Origin: Virgisporangium ochraceum
Lineage (GTDB): Bacteria; Actinomycetota; Actinomycetes; Mycobacteriales; Micromonosporaceae
Assembly (NCBI RefSeq): GCF_016863655.1
Contig: NZ_BOPH01000031.1
Span: forward strand, 80,612 to 144,611
DNA: 64,000 nucleotides
Direction: 5' to 3'
Shown: piece after piece, positions 7,661 through 16,580 of the stretch
Layout: every line of letters starts with the position of its first letter
Numbering within the stretch: position 1 is the first letter of the stretch
The notes under the pieces: generated by a model
Seen by the model: the letters and a program-made list of their open reading frames with translations, nothing else
Database searches by the model: none
What the model was told of the DNA's origin: nothing
Made by a program: the position numbers and the translations under genes

Positions 7661-8278
7661 TCAGGGGAGGGGGCGGGCGGCGAGGGAGCGGATCAGGTCC
7701 CAGGGCGGCTCTGCCCGTGAGACGTCCTCCGGCCAGGCTTCGACCGTCTGCCTCGCCCACTCGGCCCAGGTCGCTATCGCGTCCCAGTAGCTTGTCAAAC
7801 AGGCCACCACCAGCGTGGCCTGGGCGACCCGCTCCGGGAAGGGCCCGTCGCCGTCGGCGTACTCGCGGGCCACCTCGATGTTCTGGCGTTGCCGCTCCGC
7901 GGCCCACTCCGCCGCCGCCTTCAGGTTGGCCAGCAGGTCGGCCCGGCTGCCGTTCTCGCTGAAGAAGACCTTCAGCAGCAGCTCGAACTCCAGCGCCGGC
8001 CCGGCACCGGGCACGCCGACCCACTCCCTGAGGGCGGCCCGGCCGGCCGGCGTGATCTCGTAGACGGTGCTGGTGCGCCGGCCGACGGTACGGGTGCTCG
8101 CCGTCGCCAGCCCCTGGGCCACCAGCTTCTTCGGCTCCTCGTACAGCTTGCTCTCGGCCCGGGGCCAGAAGTGGTGCAGGCTGCGGCTCATCTGCTTGGT
8201 CAGCTCGTAGCTCGACCACGGCTGGATCGCCAGCAGGCCGAGGATCGCGTGCGAGGTCGTGGTGAGCGCCACCGTCAT
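7661..8278 (-). CDS. PadR-family transcriptional regulator
   Basis: A 205-residue regulator. The N-terminal winged helix reads HAILGLLAIQPWSSYELTKQM, then LYEEPKKLVAQGLA and the wing TVYEITPAGRAALREW, the classic PadR pattern. The C-terminal half (about 95-205) is the helical dimerisation/ligand domain of the longer PadR subfamily. ATG 8278 begins the conserved domain directly. A palindrome at 8291-8305 lies 13 bp upstream. It follows the ABC permease gene by 28 bases on the same strand, so it could be co-transcribed with the ABC module or act on its own promoter. Confidence 0.88.
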   Translation of the reverse strand: MTVALTTTSHAILGLLAIQPWSSYELTKQMSRSLHHFWPRAESKLYEEPKKLVAQGLATASTRTVGRRTSTVYEITPAGRAALREWVGVPGAGPALEFELLLKVFFSENGSRADLLANLKAAAEWAAERQRQNIEVAREYADGDGPFPERVAQATLVVACLTSYWDAIATWAEWARQTVEAWPEDVSRAEPPWDLIRSLAARPLP

Positions 8279-8290
8279 GGGTCCAGTATT

Positions 8291-8305
8291 ACTCCCAAGG
8301 GGAGT
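8291..8305. promoter_or_regulatory. Palindrome upstream of padR-like gene
   Basis: ACTCCC-AAG-GGGAGT is a perfect 6-bp inverted repeat with a 3-bp spacer, 13 bp upstream of the PadR start and inside the 28-bp gap to the ABC permease. The right half also gives a GGGAG ribosome-binding-like sequence. Autoregulation by PadR is inferred from position only. Confidence 0.55.
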
Positions 8306-8306
8306 G

Positions 8307-8945
8307 CTAACGCCTGCCTTCCACGAGGCGGAACGTCGCGGCGGCCTGCCCCACGGCGAGCGCCAGCAGGGCACCGCCGAGCGCGAGCTGCGCCGGCCAG
8401 TACCGCGCCGCCCATCCCGAACTGCCATATGGGACCGCGCTGAGCACGCCGATCGTGGCGATGGTGACCAGCAGCGTGGTGCCGAGCGCCGGTACGGTAC
8501 GCCGGATCACGGCGCCGGCGAGCGCGCCGGACGTCACCACGAACGCCGCCAACGCGTACGGCAGCACCCCGTGTACGAGGAAGCGCGGGTCGCCGGGGAG
8601 CACCGGCCCGGCGGTGCGCACCGTGCTCAGCGTCACCTGCTGGGCCGCGACCGCGAGCAGCGCGACGCCGACGGCGGCGCCGAGCCGGTACGCGAGCCAG
8701 CGGCGGCGCGTGACCGACTGGGTCCATGCGAACTGGTGCGTGCCGAGTTCGAGCTCGCGGCTCACCAGCGGCGCGCCGAGGAGCAACGCGAGGAACAGGA
8801 ACAGGTACGGCGTGAAGTTGACCGTGATGCCGGAGAACGTGTGCGGCCGCACGTCCTCGAGAACGGCCAGCAGCCCGAACAGCGCGAGGATTCCGGCGAC
8901 CCCGAGCGCGGTCGCGCGGGTCTGGCGCCAGGCCACCCAGGTCAC
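8307..8945 (-). CDS. ABC transporter permease of a YtrA-type module
   Basis: A 212-residue membrane protein with about six hydrophobic segments. The cytosolic loop motif APLVSRELELGTHQFAWTQSV then TRRRWL is shared with the permease at 33799-34815 (APLVARELETGTHRLVWNQSV, GRRRWL), so the two are paralogues. It lacks any ATPase or extracellular domain and pairs with the ATPase whose stop it overlaps (GTGA at 8942-8945). The substrate is unknown; related actinobacterial modules answer to cell-envelope stress or antibiotics. Confidence 0.85.
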   Translation of the reverse strand: MTWVAWRQTRATALGVAGILALFGLLAVLEDVRPHTFSGITVNFTPYLFLFLALLLGAPLVSRELELGTHQFAWTQSVTRRRWLAYRLGAAVGVALLAVAAQQVTLSTVRTAGPVLPGDPRFLVHGVLPYALAAFVVTSGALAGAVIRRTVPALGTTLLVTIATIGVLSAVPYGSSGWAARYWPAQLALGGALLALAVGQAAATFRLVEGRR

Positions 8946-9823
8946 GATGTCACCAGTTCCAGGGCGGGAAGCGTTGCGGCGTCGGGGTTGCGTAGGTAGG
9001 CGAGCACGATCTCCTCCAGGCTCGGTGTGCGGGTGGCCCAGCGCGGGTCGGCGAAGGTCCCGTTCGGGCGCAGCAGCGCGGTCGCCTGCCGGCCGCTGCC
9101 GCCCTCCTGGATGACCGTGTGCGGGGTCAGTGCGGCGGCGTGCTCGCGCAGGCCGTCGACGGCCAGGTGCGCGGCGCGCAGGTCGTCGACGTCGCCGGCG
9201 AGCTGGACGCGGCCCTGCTGCACCATCACCAGGTGGTCGCAGGAGTCTTCGAGGTCGGCGAGCACGTGCGACGACAGCACCACGGTGAGGCCGTGCTCGG
9301 CGGTGGCGGCCATGAGGTCGCGCATGACGTCGTTGCGCCCCAGTGGGTCGAGGTCGGCCATGGGCTCGTCGAGCAGGACCAGCCGGGCGCGCTTGGCCAG
9401 GGTGAGCGTGAGCGCCACCTGGGCGCGCTGGCCGCCGGAGAGCCGGCCGACCCGCTGCGCCGACGGGATGTCGAGGCGGCGTAGGCGCTCGCGGGCGAAC
9501 GGCTCGTCGAAGCGCGGGTTGAGCTCGCGGCAGAAGCGCACGGTGTCGTCGACGGTGAAGCGGGGGTAGAGCGGCTTGCTCTGCGCCAGGAACGCCACGG
9601 TGGGCAGGCCCTCGGGCGCCGCCGGGTCGCGGCCGTCAAGTCGCACCTCGCCCTCGGTGGGCCGGAGCAGGCCGGCGAGCACGCGCAGCAGCGTGGTCTT
9701 GCCGGCGCCGTTCGGGCCGACCAGCCCGACCACCCGGCCCGGCGGAACGGCGAACGAGCACCGCCGCAGCACCCACCGGCCCTTGAACCGCTGTCCGACG
9801 CCGGTCGCGGTGATCGCGTTCAT
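8942..9823 (-). CDS. ABC transporter ATP-binding protein
   Basis: A 293-residue ATPase with Walker A GPNGAGKTT near 37, Q-loop FLAQSKPLYPRF near 83, signature LSGGQRAQVAL near 128 and Walker B LVLLDEPMADLDP near 150, followed by the H-loop SSH. The last 80 residues form an extra regulatory tail (LAYLRNPDAATLP). It is translationally coupled on both sides (ATGA with the GntR gene at 9820-9823, GTGA with the permease), so regulator, ATPase and permease form one operon. Confidence 0.92.
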   Translation of the reverse strand: MNAITATGVGQRFKGRWVLRRCSFAVPPGRVVGLVGPNGAGKTTLLRVLAGLLRPTEGEVRLDGRDPAAPEGLPTVAFLAQSKPLYPRFTVDDTVRFCRELNPRFDEPFARERLRRLDIPSAQRVGRLSGGQRAQVALTLTLAKRARLVLLDEPMADLDPLGRNDVMRDLMAATAEHGLTVVLSSHVLADLEDSCDHLVMVQQGRVQLAGDVDDLRAAHLAVDGLREHAAALTPHTVIQEGGSGRQATALLRPNGTFADPRWATRTPSLEEIVLAYLRNPDAATLPALELVTS

Positions 9824-10212
9824 GCGGCTCCCCGTCCGTAGGTGTCTGTGAAGGTCGCCTCGAACAGGGCCCGCACGTCGCCGGGCGCGAGGCCGGCCTG
9901 CTGCGCCGCGAGCATCCAGGTGGCGAGGCGGGTGCGTAGGCGCGGGTGCGCGGTGGCGGTCGCGGGCGGCGCCGAGGCGAGCACGAACGTGCCCACGCCG
10001 GCCCGCATCTCGACGACACCGGCGTGCTCCAGTTCGCGGTACGCCTTGAGGACGGTGTTGGGATTGATGCCGAGCGCCGCGACGACGCTCTTCGCGGTGG
10101 GCAGCTGGTCGCCGGGCACCAGCGTGCCCAGCCGCACGGCCTGCTGCACCTGCTGGATCAGCTGTTGGTAGGGCGGCAGTCCGCCCCGCCGGTCGAGATG
10201 GAAGTCGAGCAC
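9820..10212 (-). CDS. GntR-family regulator, YtrA subfamily
   Basis: A 130-residue protein: winged helix (PPYQQLIQQVQQAVRLGTLVPGDQLPTAKSVVAALGINPNTVLKAY split across helices) and only a short C-terminal helical tail of about 50 residues, as in YtrA regulators. GTG 10212 is preferred over TTG 10230 because the latter falls inside the palindrome at 10225-10248, which should be the operator. It leads the ABC operon it presumably represses. Confidence 0.88.
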   Translation of the reverse strand: MLDFHLDRRGGLPPYQQLIQQVQQAVRLGTLVPGDQLPTAKSVVAALGINPNTVLKAYRELEHAGVVEMRAGVGTFVLASAPPATATAHPRLRTRLATWMLAAQQAGLAPGDVRALFEATFTDTYGRGAA

Positions 10213-10224
10213 AGAGCGAACGAT

Positions 10225-10248
10225 AGACAACTAAATAACTAGTTGTCT
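10225..10248. promoter_or_regulatory. Operator-like palindrome of the GntR/YtrA operon
   Basis: AGACAACTA-N6-TAGTTGTCT is a perfect 9-bp inverted repeat, AT-rich in a GC-rich background and 13 bp upstream of the preferred GntR start. It overlaps the stop codon of the S9 peptidase gene (TAG at 10239-10241), so the promoter of the ABC operon lies in the end of its neighbour. YtrA proteins typically bind such sites at their own promoters. Confidence 0.75.
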
Positions 10249-12050
10249 AGTTCTTTGTCTCGCCGGATGCCGTCGAGGAACGCCAGCGTCCGCTCCCAGC
10301 AGAGGACCATGGTGTCGGGGCCGAACGACTGGTGGCCGCCGTCGAGCCAGACCAGGTCGAGCTCCTTGCCGTGCTCGCGCATGCGGCGTTCGAAGTCCTC
10401 CATCTGCGTGACCCCGATGCGGCTGTCGTTACGGGCCTGGATCACCAGCGCCGGCGCGGCGAAGTCGGCGACGTACGTGATCGGCGACGAGCGGGCCCAC
10501 GCCTCGGGGCGCTCCTCCGGGGTCCCTCGCATCCAGCCGCGCATCGCGGCCTTCAGCGCGTCGGACACCTCCGCGTAGCTCGCGACGAGGTCGGCCTCGG
10601 CGACGATGCCGACGCCGCCGGCCCACAGGTCGGGCCGCCGGCCGAGCGCGAACAGCGTCAGGTAGCCGCCGTACGAGGCGCCGAACGCGAAGATCCGGTC
10701 GGGCCGGGCGATGCCCTCGCGCACGACCCATTCGTGGGCGGCGGCCATGTCGGCCAGCTCCCAGTGGCCCATGTCGCCCCAGATCTTCTCGGTGAAGTCG
10801 CGGCCGAAGCCGACCGAACCGCGGTAGTTCACGGAGATCCAGGCGTAGCCGTTGTCGAGGAACGCCTGTGCGCCCGGGTCGTACTTCTCGTACGCGATGT
10901 AGTGCGGGCCGCCGTGGGTCTCCAGGATCGTCGGGAACGGGCCGGTGCCCTCGGGGACGGCGACCCAGGCCTGCACGGTCGCGCCGTCGGCGCTCTCGAA
11001 CGTCACCGATCGCCAGGGACGGCCGGGCGGCGCGGCGCCCGCCGCCAGCAGGACGCGGCGCTGCCGCCCGGTGGCGCCGTCGAGCTCCACGATGGACGGT
11101 GCCGCGACCGCGGTCTGTCGCAGGCCGACGATGTTGCCGGCCGGGTCGTACCGGGCACCGCCGGCGATCGGGTCGTGGTAGGTGCCGGGCGGGTGGTCGA
11201 GCGCGGTCACCGTCGCGGTGGCGACGTCGTAGCTGTAGAGCCGCTGCGCGCCGGCGAGCCCGCAGAGCAGGATGCGGCCGGCGTCGGGTGACCAGTCCAG
11301 CGCGACGACGTCGCCGTCGACGTCGGGCAGGTCGATGTCGGTGCGTTCGCCGGTGCGCGGGTTCCATACCAGCGGGCGGGAGACGCCGGTGCGGGTCGTC
11401 GTGGCGACGACGCGGTCGTCGCCGTCCACCTGGCTGAACACCGTGCCGACGATGCTGGTCTCCGGGCCGTCGTCGAGCTCGGCGACGAGGTCGCCGGTGG
11501 TGGTGTCGAGGACGAGCAGGGTGTACTGGCGCACGCCCTTCGCCCGGGCCGTCGACCAGCAGGCGGCGAGGTCACCGCGGGCGGAGGCCAGCGCGCCCCA
11601 GGTCTCCCAGGTGTCGCGGTACAGCAGGCGCGGTTCGCCGCCCTCGGGGATCGCGTACAACGCGAAGCCGTCGGGGTTCACCGGGTTGATGACCACGAGC
11701 GAGCCGTCGCCGTCGAAGCCGACCCCGCGCAGCGTGTACGGGGGCAGGTCGGGGGTGAGGTCCTCGGTGTCGCCGCCGTCGACCGGCACCCGCACCAGGT
11801 GGCCGAACTCCGATCCCTGCTCGTCGCGGAGGTGGTGGACGTACCTGCCGGCCGGGTCGATCCAGCCGTCGAGCACGTTCAGCGGGTCGCCGGTGCGGGC
11901 GTCGAGCCGGTCGGACGCGGCGTCCCAGACGAACAGTTGCGTGGTCGAGCCGTCCTGGCTGGCGACGACCAGCCACCGGTCGGGGTGGTGGCGGGCGGGG
12001 GAGGCCAGCCAGATCTGCGGTGCCCGGAAACGGTCGCGCCAGTCGGTCAT
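10239..12050 (-). CDS. S9-family prolyl oligopeptidase-like serine peptidase
   Basis: A 603-residue cytosolic peptidase. An N-terminal seven-bladed propeller (about 1-340, repeats such as DWSPDAGRILL) covers an alpha/beta hydrolase domain (about 350-600). The catalytic serine is in FGASYGGY near 457, the Asp in NDSRIG near 540 and the His in GGHQSFGP near 572. It would cleave short peptides, possibly acyl- or dipeptidyl-type. ATG 12050 is chosen because GGAGGGG lies about seven bases upstream; a longer reading to 12083 crosses the palindrome at 12065-12088. Confidence 0.88.
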   Translation of the reverse strand: MTDWRDRFRAPQIWLASPARHHPDRWLVVASQDGSTTQLFVWDAASDRLDARTGDPLNVLDGWIDPAGRYVHHLRDEQGSEFGHLVRVPVDGGDTEDLTPDLPPYTLRGVGFDGDGSLVVINPVNPDGFALYAIPEGGEPRLLYRDTWETWGALASARGDLAACWSTARAKGVRQYTLLVLDTTTGDLVAELDDGPETSIVGTVFSQVDGDDRVVATTTRTGVSRPLVWNPRTGERTDIDLPDVDGDVVALDWSPDAGRILLCGLAGAQRLYSYDVATATVTALDHPPGTYHDPIAGGARYDPAGNIVGLRQTAVAAPSIVELDGATGRQRRVLLAAGAAPPGRPWRSVTFESADGATVQAWVAVPEGTGPFPTILETHGGPHYIAYEKYDPGAQAFLDNGYAWISVNYRGSVGFGRDFTEKIWGDMGHWELADMAAAHEWVVREGIARPDRIFAFGASYGGYLTLFALGRRPDLWAGGVGIVAEADLVASYAEVSDALKAAMRGWMRGTPEERPEAWARSSPITYVADFAAPALVIQARNDSRIGVTQMEDFERRMREHGKELDLVWLDGGHQSFGPDTMVLCWERTLAFLDGIRRDKELDN

Positions 12051-12064
12051 GGGGGTGCCCCTCC

Positions 12065-12088
12065 ACTGATTGAGGAAATTCAATCAGT
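12065..12088. promoter_or_regulatory. Operator-like palindrome upstream of the S9 peptidase
   Basis: ACTGATTGA-N6-TCAATCAGT is a perfect 9-bp inverted repeat between the histidine kinase stop (12102) and the S9 peptidase ribosome-binding site. It is AT-rich against a GC-rich background and sits where a promoter is expected. No adjacent regulator is obviously dedicated to it; the nearby response regulator is one candidate. Confidence 0.65.
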
Positions 12089-12101
12089 AGCGTAGCGCCG
12101 A

Positions 12102-13766
12102 CTACGCGTTCAGGGGGAGGGCGAGCGTGAACGTCGTGCCGACGCCGAGCCGGCTCGACACGCGGAGCTGGCCCTGATGGTCCACGGTGATCTGGCGCGC
12201 GATCGTGAGACCCAGCCCGCTGCCGCCGGAGGCCCGGTCGCGCGCGGCGTCGGCCCGCCAGAAGCGCTTGAACACGTGCGGCAGGTCGCCCTCGGCGATG
12301 CCGCGCCCGGTGTCGGTGACCTCCACGACGGCCTGCCCGGCCGAGGCGTACGCGTACAACGTCAGTGTGCCGCCCGCCGGGGTGTACCGCACGCCGTTGG
12401 TGATGAGGTTGCCCAGGACCTGCCGGATGCGGTCCTGGTCGACCAGCACCGGCAGCGAGTTGTTGGCGTAGGCGGTCAGCGCGACCCCGGCCTCCTCCGC
12501 CACCGCGAGGTGCGCCCGGGCGCTCATCGCGACCAGCTCGGCCAGGTCGGTCGGCTCGCGCCGGTAGGCCAGGCTGCCGGCCTCGGCGAGCGCCAGGTCC
12601 TGCAGATCGTCGAGGATGCGCCGCTGCAGCAGCACCTCCTCGTACAGCGACCCGAAGAGCTCGGGGCTGGGCCGCACCACCCCGTCCTGGAGCGCCTCCA
12701 GGTACCCGCGCAGGTTCGACAGCGGGGTGCGCAGTTCGTGCGCGACGCTGGCCACCAGCCGGCGCTGGTCCTCCTCGGCGTGCTGGATCGCCTCGGCCAT
12801 CCGGTTGAACGAGTACGACAGCTGTCCCAGCTCGTCGTTGCCGCCTACGGTCACGCGCGCGTCGAAGTCGCCGTCGGTCAACCGGCGGGACGCGGCGGTC
12901 AGCGACCGGATGGGCCGGCTCACCTGCCGCGCGATGAGCGCGGTACCGACGAGCGCGAGCAGGGTCACCGCGCCCGCGGCGATGATCAGCGGGGTGCCGA
13001 GCAGGTCGGCCGGTTCGCTGTCGATGCCGCCGAGGAACAGCTGCAGCGGCTCGGGACCGACCTGCGCCACCCGGTCGGAGAACTCGCCCTCCAGGCACGC
13101 CCGGAACCGTTCGTCGGTGATCGGGCAGGTTTCGAGGCCGGCGGCGTCGGAGGCGACACCCTCGTCGGCCCGGACCGCCGCCTGCTTGTCGCAGTCGATG
13201 AAGTCGCGGGAGACGGCGTTGGCGGTCGCGACGCCGTTCTCGCCCTCGATCAGCGGCAGCACCTGCTTGTAGCCGTTCCAGACGCAGGTGGTGAGGTGCA
13301 CGGTGTACCGGTAGTCGCGCAGGGCCTCCTGCACCCAGTTGCGCGCGAACCGGGCCCGCTCGAACACGACCTTCTCGTTCGCCGGGTCGGCCGGGAACAC
13401 CCGCTCCGGGATCTTCAGCTTCGGCCGCGGGTCGACCAGGTTCGCGGTGCCGAGCGTCGGACGGGCGGCCCGCTGGGCGAGGTGGTCGCTGTCGACGATC
13501 ACGTTGCCGTTGATCGTGGCCATCCGGATCCGCACCCGGTACTCGTCGGACAGCTCCCGCACCCGGCCGTCGACGCCCTGCCAGGTACCACGGTCGTGGG
13601 CGAAGTCGCCGAGCGTGCGGGTGATCACCGCGGTGTCGCGTTTGCTCGCCGCCACGGCGTCGGACACCCGCTTCGACGCGAGACTGAGCGTGAGCCACGC
13701 CGTCGCGCCGATCGCGGTGACCGCGACCAGCATGACCAGCAGGAACACCCGCAGCCGGAACGACAC
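12102..13766 (-). CDS. Sensor histidine kinase with Cys-containing extracytoplasmic domain
   Basis: A 554-residue membrane kinase. A first membrane segment (about 5-28) is followed by a large external sensor (about 30-275) with at least four cysteines (TTCVW, FIDCDK, ETCPI, FRACLEG), a second membrane segment near 280, HAMP, HisKA with VAHELRTPLSNLRGYL near 340, and HATPase with NLITNG, DTGRGI and GGSGLGL boxes. The start is GTG at 13766, which overlaps the response regulator stop by one base (TAGTG), so the pair is co-transcribed. The odd cysteine-rich sensor could form disulfides or bind metal; the signal is unknown. Confidence 0.9.
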   Translation of the reverse strand: MSFRLRVFLLVMLVAVTAIGATAWLTLSLASKRVSDAVAASKRDTAVITRTLGDFAHDRGTWQGVDGRVRELSDEYRVRIRMATINGNVIVDSDHLAQRAARPTLGTANLVDPRPKLKIPERVFPADPANEKVVFERARFARNWVQEALRDYRYTVHLTTCVWNGYKQVLPLIEGENGVATANAVSRDFIDCDKQAAVRADEGVASDAAGLETCPITDERFRACLEGEFSDRVAQVGPEPLQLFLGGIDSEPADLLGTPLIIAAGAVTLLALVGTALIARQVSRPIRSLTAASRRLTDGDFDARVTVGGNDELGQLSYSFNRMAEAIQHAEEDQRRLVASVAHELRTPLSNLRGYLEALQDGVVRPSPELFGSLYEEVLLQRRILDDLQDLALAEAGSLAYRREPTDLAELVAMSARAHLAVAEEAGVALTAYANNSLPVLVDQDRIRQVLGNLITNGVRYTPAGGTLTLYAYASAGQAVVEVTDTGRGIAEGDLPHVFKRFWRADAARDRASGGSGLGLTIARQITVDHQGQLRVSSRLGVGTTFTLALPLNA

Positions 13767-14452
13767 TACTGGTCAGCCATCCGGTACCCCCGCCCGTACA
13801 CCGTCTGCACGTACCGCGGCGCGGCCGGGTCGGCCTCGATCTTCCGCCGCAGGTTCACCACGTGGGCGTCCACGGTACGCGCGGACACCTCGTAGTCGAA
13901 CCCGAACGTCCGGTTGATGATCTCACCGCGGGTGTAGACGCGGCCGGGTTCGCTCGCGAGCAGTTCGAGGATGCCGAACTCCTTGGCCGTCAGCTGCACC
14001 TGCGCGCCGTCGACCCGCACCTCGAACCGGTCGGCGTCGATCTCCAGCCCGCCGACCCGCAGCACCGGCCTACCACCACCGGAGCTGACCCCGGTGCGGC
14101 GCAGCAGCGCGCGCACCCGGGCGGTGAGCTCGCGCGGGCTCACCGGCTTGGCGAGGTAGTCGTCGGCGCCGAGGTCGAGCCCGAGGAGCATGTCCTCCTC
14201 GGTGGTCCGGGCGGTCACCAGCAGGATCGCGACGCTCGACTCGGCGCGCAGGATGCGGCACACGTCGAGCCCGTCGACGAGTGGCATCATCACGTCGAGC
14301 ACCACGAGGTCGGGCCGGCGGGCGCGGCACTGGTCCAGTGCGGCGCGTCCGTTGCCCACCGTGAGGACGTCGTGGCCCTCGCGTTCGAGGTAGAGGCGGA
14401 TCAGCTCCGCCTGCTTGCGGTCGTCGTCGGCGACCAGGATCCGGGCACCCAT
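13766..14452 (-). CDS. OmpR-family response regulator
   Basis: A 228-residue two-domain regulator. The receiver domain (about 3-115) has the acidic pair DDD near 9, the phosphoacceptor Asp in LVVLDVMMP near 52 and the conserved Lys in YLAKP near 101. The C-terminal winged helix (about 130-225) has the typical VQLTAKEFGILELLASEPGR pattern and VNLRRKIEADP near 205. ATG 14452 begins MGARILVADDD; upstream in-frame codons are not conserved-looking. It partners the kinase downstream and is divergent from asnB. Confidence 0.92.
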   Translation of the reverse strand: MGARILVADDDRKQAELIRLYLEREGHDVLTVGNGRAALDQCRARRPDLVVLDVMMPLVDGLDVCRILRAESSVAILLVTARTTEEDMLLGLDLGADDYLAKPVSPRELTARVRALLRRTGVSSGGGRPVLRVGGLEIDADRFEVRVDGAQVQLTAKEFGILELLASEPGRVYTRGEIINRTFGFDYEVSARTVDAHVVNLRRKIEADPAAPRYVQTVYGRGYRMADQ

Positions 14453-14596
14453 CGCCGCACATTGTGACCTGCCGGCGCACCTGACGACGGGGCGATTGTG
14501 AGAAACCTGTGAAGATGCTGTGCGAAGCCGTTGTGCCATGATTTCCGGCCGGCTTCTTCATAAGTTTCTGACAGTCGTTTCCCTACCGTCCGTCGC

Positions 14597-16486
14597 ATGT
14601 GCGGATTCCTGGTGTTCATCGGCCCGAACGGCGCGGTGGACGTGCGTTTCGCGGAGGCGCTGGAGACGATCCACCACCGCGGTCCCGACGCCTCCGGCAT
14701 GGAAGCCGTCGACGGCGCGGTGTTCGGCTTCAAGCGACTGTCGATTATCGAGATCGCCGACGGACAGCAGCCGGTCCGGTACGGCCGGTGGACAGTGGTG
14801 TTCAACGGCGAGATCTACAACTACCGCGAGCTGCGCGAGGAACTGCTGACGGTGGCGACGGCGCCGATCGTCAGCGAGGCCGACGTGATCGCGGCCGCCT
14901 TCGAGCACTGGGGACCGTCGGCGCTGCACCGGTTCCGCGGCATGTTCGCGCTCGTGGCGTGGGACGCCGAGACCGGAACCGGCTACGCCGCCCGCGACCC
15001 GTTCGGCATCAAGCCGCTGTACCACGCGCGCACGCCCGAGGGCCTGTACCTCGCGAGCGAGAAGAAGGCGCTGCAGCCGTTCGTCACCACCACCGGCCGG
15101 GTGGACCACGACGCGCTGTCGCACTACATGAGCATGCAGTACGTGCCGGAGCCGGCCACGCTCACGCCGCACGTGCGCCGGCTGCAGGCCGGTCACCTCC
15201 TCACGGTGCGGGCCGGCGACCCCGAACCGGTCGTCGAGGCGTACTTCCGGCCGTCGTTCCGGCCGGTCGCCGCCTACTCCGGCGGAGGGGAGCGCGCGGC
15301 CGTCTCCGTGGTCCGCGACGCGCTGCGCGACTCCGTGCACCGGCACCTGCTCGCCGAGGTGCCCGTGGGCGCGTTCCTGTCGAGCGGGGTCGACTCGACC
15401 GCGGTGGTGGCGCTGGCCCGCGAGGTCGTTCCGGACCTCCGCACGTACACGGTCGGGTTCACCGGTGACACGTACTCCGAGGTCGACGTCGCGCAGCGGA
15501 CCGCCCGGCACCTCGGTGTCGAGCTGACCGCCACGTTCGTCACCCCGCAGGACGTCATCGAGGCGCTGCCCCGCATCGTGTGGCACCTCGACGACCCGGT
15601 GGCCGACCCCGCGCTGGTCCCGTTGTACTTCCTCGCCCGGCGCGCGGCGCGCGACGTGACCGTCGTGCTCTCGGGAGAGGGCGCCGACGAACTCTTCGGC
15701 GGCTACGAGATCTACCGCGAGCCGGCGTCGCTCGCGGCCGTGGCGGGCCTGCCGCCGTCGCTCAAACGCGGGCTGCGCAAGCTGTCGACCGTGCTGCCGG
15801 AGGGCGTGAAGGGCCGCAGCTTCCTCGACCGCGCGACCACGCCGATCGAGGAGCGTTACTGGGGAAACGCCCGCATCTTCACACCGGAGCAGAAGGCGGA
15901 CCTGTTGCAGGGGCACGTGGTCCCGCTCACCGACGTCACCGGCCCGGTGTACGACCGCGCGGCCGGGCTCGACCCGGTGTCGGCGATGCAGTACGTGGAC
16001 CTGAACACGTGGCTGCCCGGCGACATCCTCACCAAGGCCGACCGGATGACGATGGCGCACTCGCTCGAACTGCGCGTGCCGTTCCTCGACCGGGTCGTGT
16101 ACGCGGCGGCGGCGGCGCTGCCGCCGGAGCTGAAGCTGGCCCGCACCACCAAGTACGCGTTGCGTGAAGCGGTGCGCGGCATCGTGCCGGACTTCATCGT
16201 CGACCGCCCGAAGCTCGGCTTCCCGACCCCGACGCGGGCGTGGCTGCGCGGTCCGGTGGGCGAGTGGGCCGGCGACGTGTTCGCGGCGTCGGACGCGGGC
16301 GACCTCGTCGACCTCGCGTACGTGCAGAGCCTGCTGACCATGCACCGGGTCGGACGGGCCGACCACGCGCGCAAGATCTGGACCGTGCTGATGTTCTGCC
16401 TCTGGCACGCTCAGGCCACGGCACCGGCGCCGGCGGTGCCGAGCTTCGCGCGCCCCGCGACCCGCATGGTGCCCGCGCCTGTCTGA
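14597..16486 (+). CDS. asnB: Asparagine synthase (glutamine-hydrolysing)
   Basis: A 629-residue class B asparagine synthetase. The N-terminal glutaminase begins MCGF, with Cys2 as nucleophile after Met removal, and contains HHRGPDASG and the FNGEIYNYREL loop. The C-terminal synthetase has the pyrophosphatase loop SSGVDST near 262 and LSGEGADELFGGYEIYRE near 356. It converts Asp, Gln and ATP to Asn, Glu and AMP. All active-site motifs are intact and the length is normal. It is monocistronic, with its own terminator at 16510-16536. It could be the housekeeping enzyme or one used in another amidation. Confidence 0.93.
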   Translation: MCGFLVFIGPNGAVDVRFAEALETIHHRGPDASGMEAVDGAVFGFKRLSIIEIADGQQPVRYGRWTVVFNGEIYNYRELREELLTVATAPIVSEADVIAAAFEHWGPSALHRFRGMFALVAWDAETGTGYAARDPFGIKPLYHARTPEGLYLASEKKALQPFVTTTGRVDHDALSHYMSMQYVPEPATLTPHVRRLQAGHLLTVRAGDPEPVVEAYFRPSFRPVAAYSGGGERAAVSVVRDALRDSVHRHLLAEVPVGAFLSSGVDSTAVVALAREVVPDLRTYTVGFTGDTYSEVDVAQRTARHLGVELTATFVTPQDVIEALPRIVWHLDDPVADPALVPLYFLARRAARDVTVVLSGEGADELFGGYEIYREPASLAAVAGLPPSLKRGLRKLSTVLPEGVKGRSFLDRATTPIEERYWGNARIFTPEQKADLLQGHVVPLTDVTGPVYDRAAGLDPVSAMQYVDLNTWLPGDILTKADRMTMAHSLELRVPFLDRVVYAAAAALPPELKLARTTKYALREAVRGIVPDFIVDRPKLGFPTPTRAWLRGPVGEWAGDVFAASDAGDLVDLAYVQSLLTMHRVGRADHARKIWTVLMFCLWHAQATAPAPAVPSFARPATRMVPAPV

Positions 16487-16509
16487 GGTCACGACCCGGT
16501 ACCACCTGA

Positions 16510-16536
16510 GGGCCGCCCGCTTCCCGCGGGCGGCCC
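16510..16536 (+). terminator. Hairpin terminator after asnB
   Basis: An 11-bp perfect stem, GGGCCGCCCGC-TTCCC-GCGGGCGGCCC, lies 24 bases after the asnB stop. A strong GC stem with a 5-nt loop is a typical actinomycete terminator. A short CTTC follows instead of a T-run. Confidence 0.85.
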
Positions 16537-16580
16537 CTTCATGTTCACTCCCTGTCGGGGGGTCGACACCTGGCGAGGCG

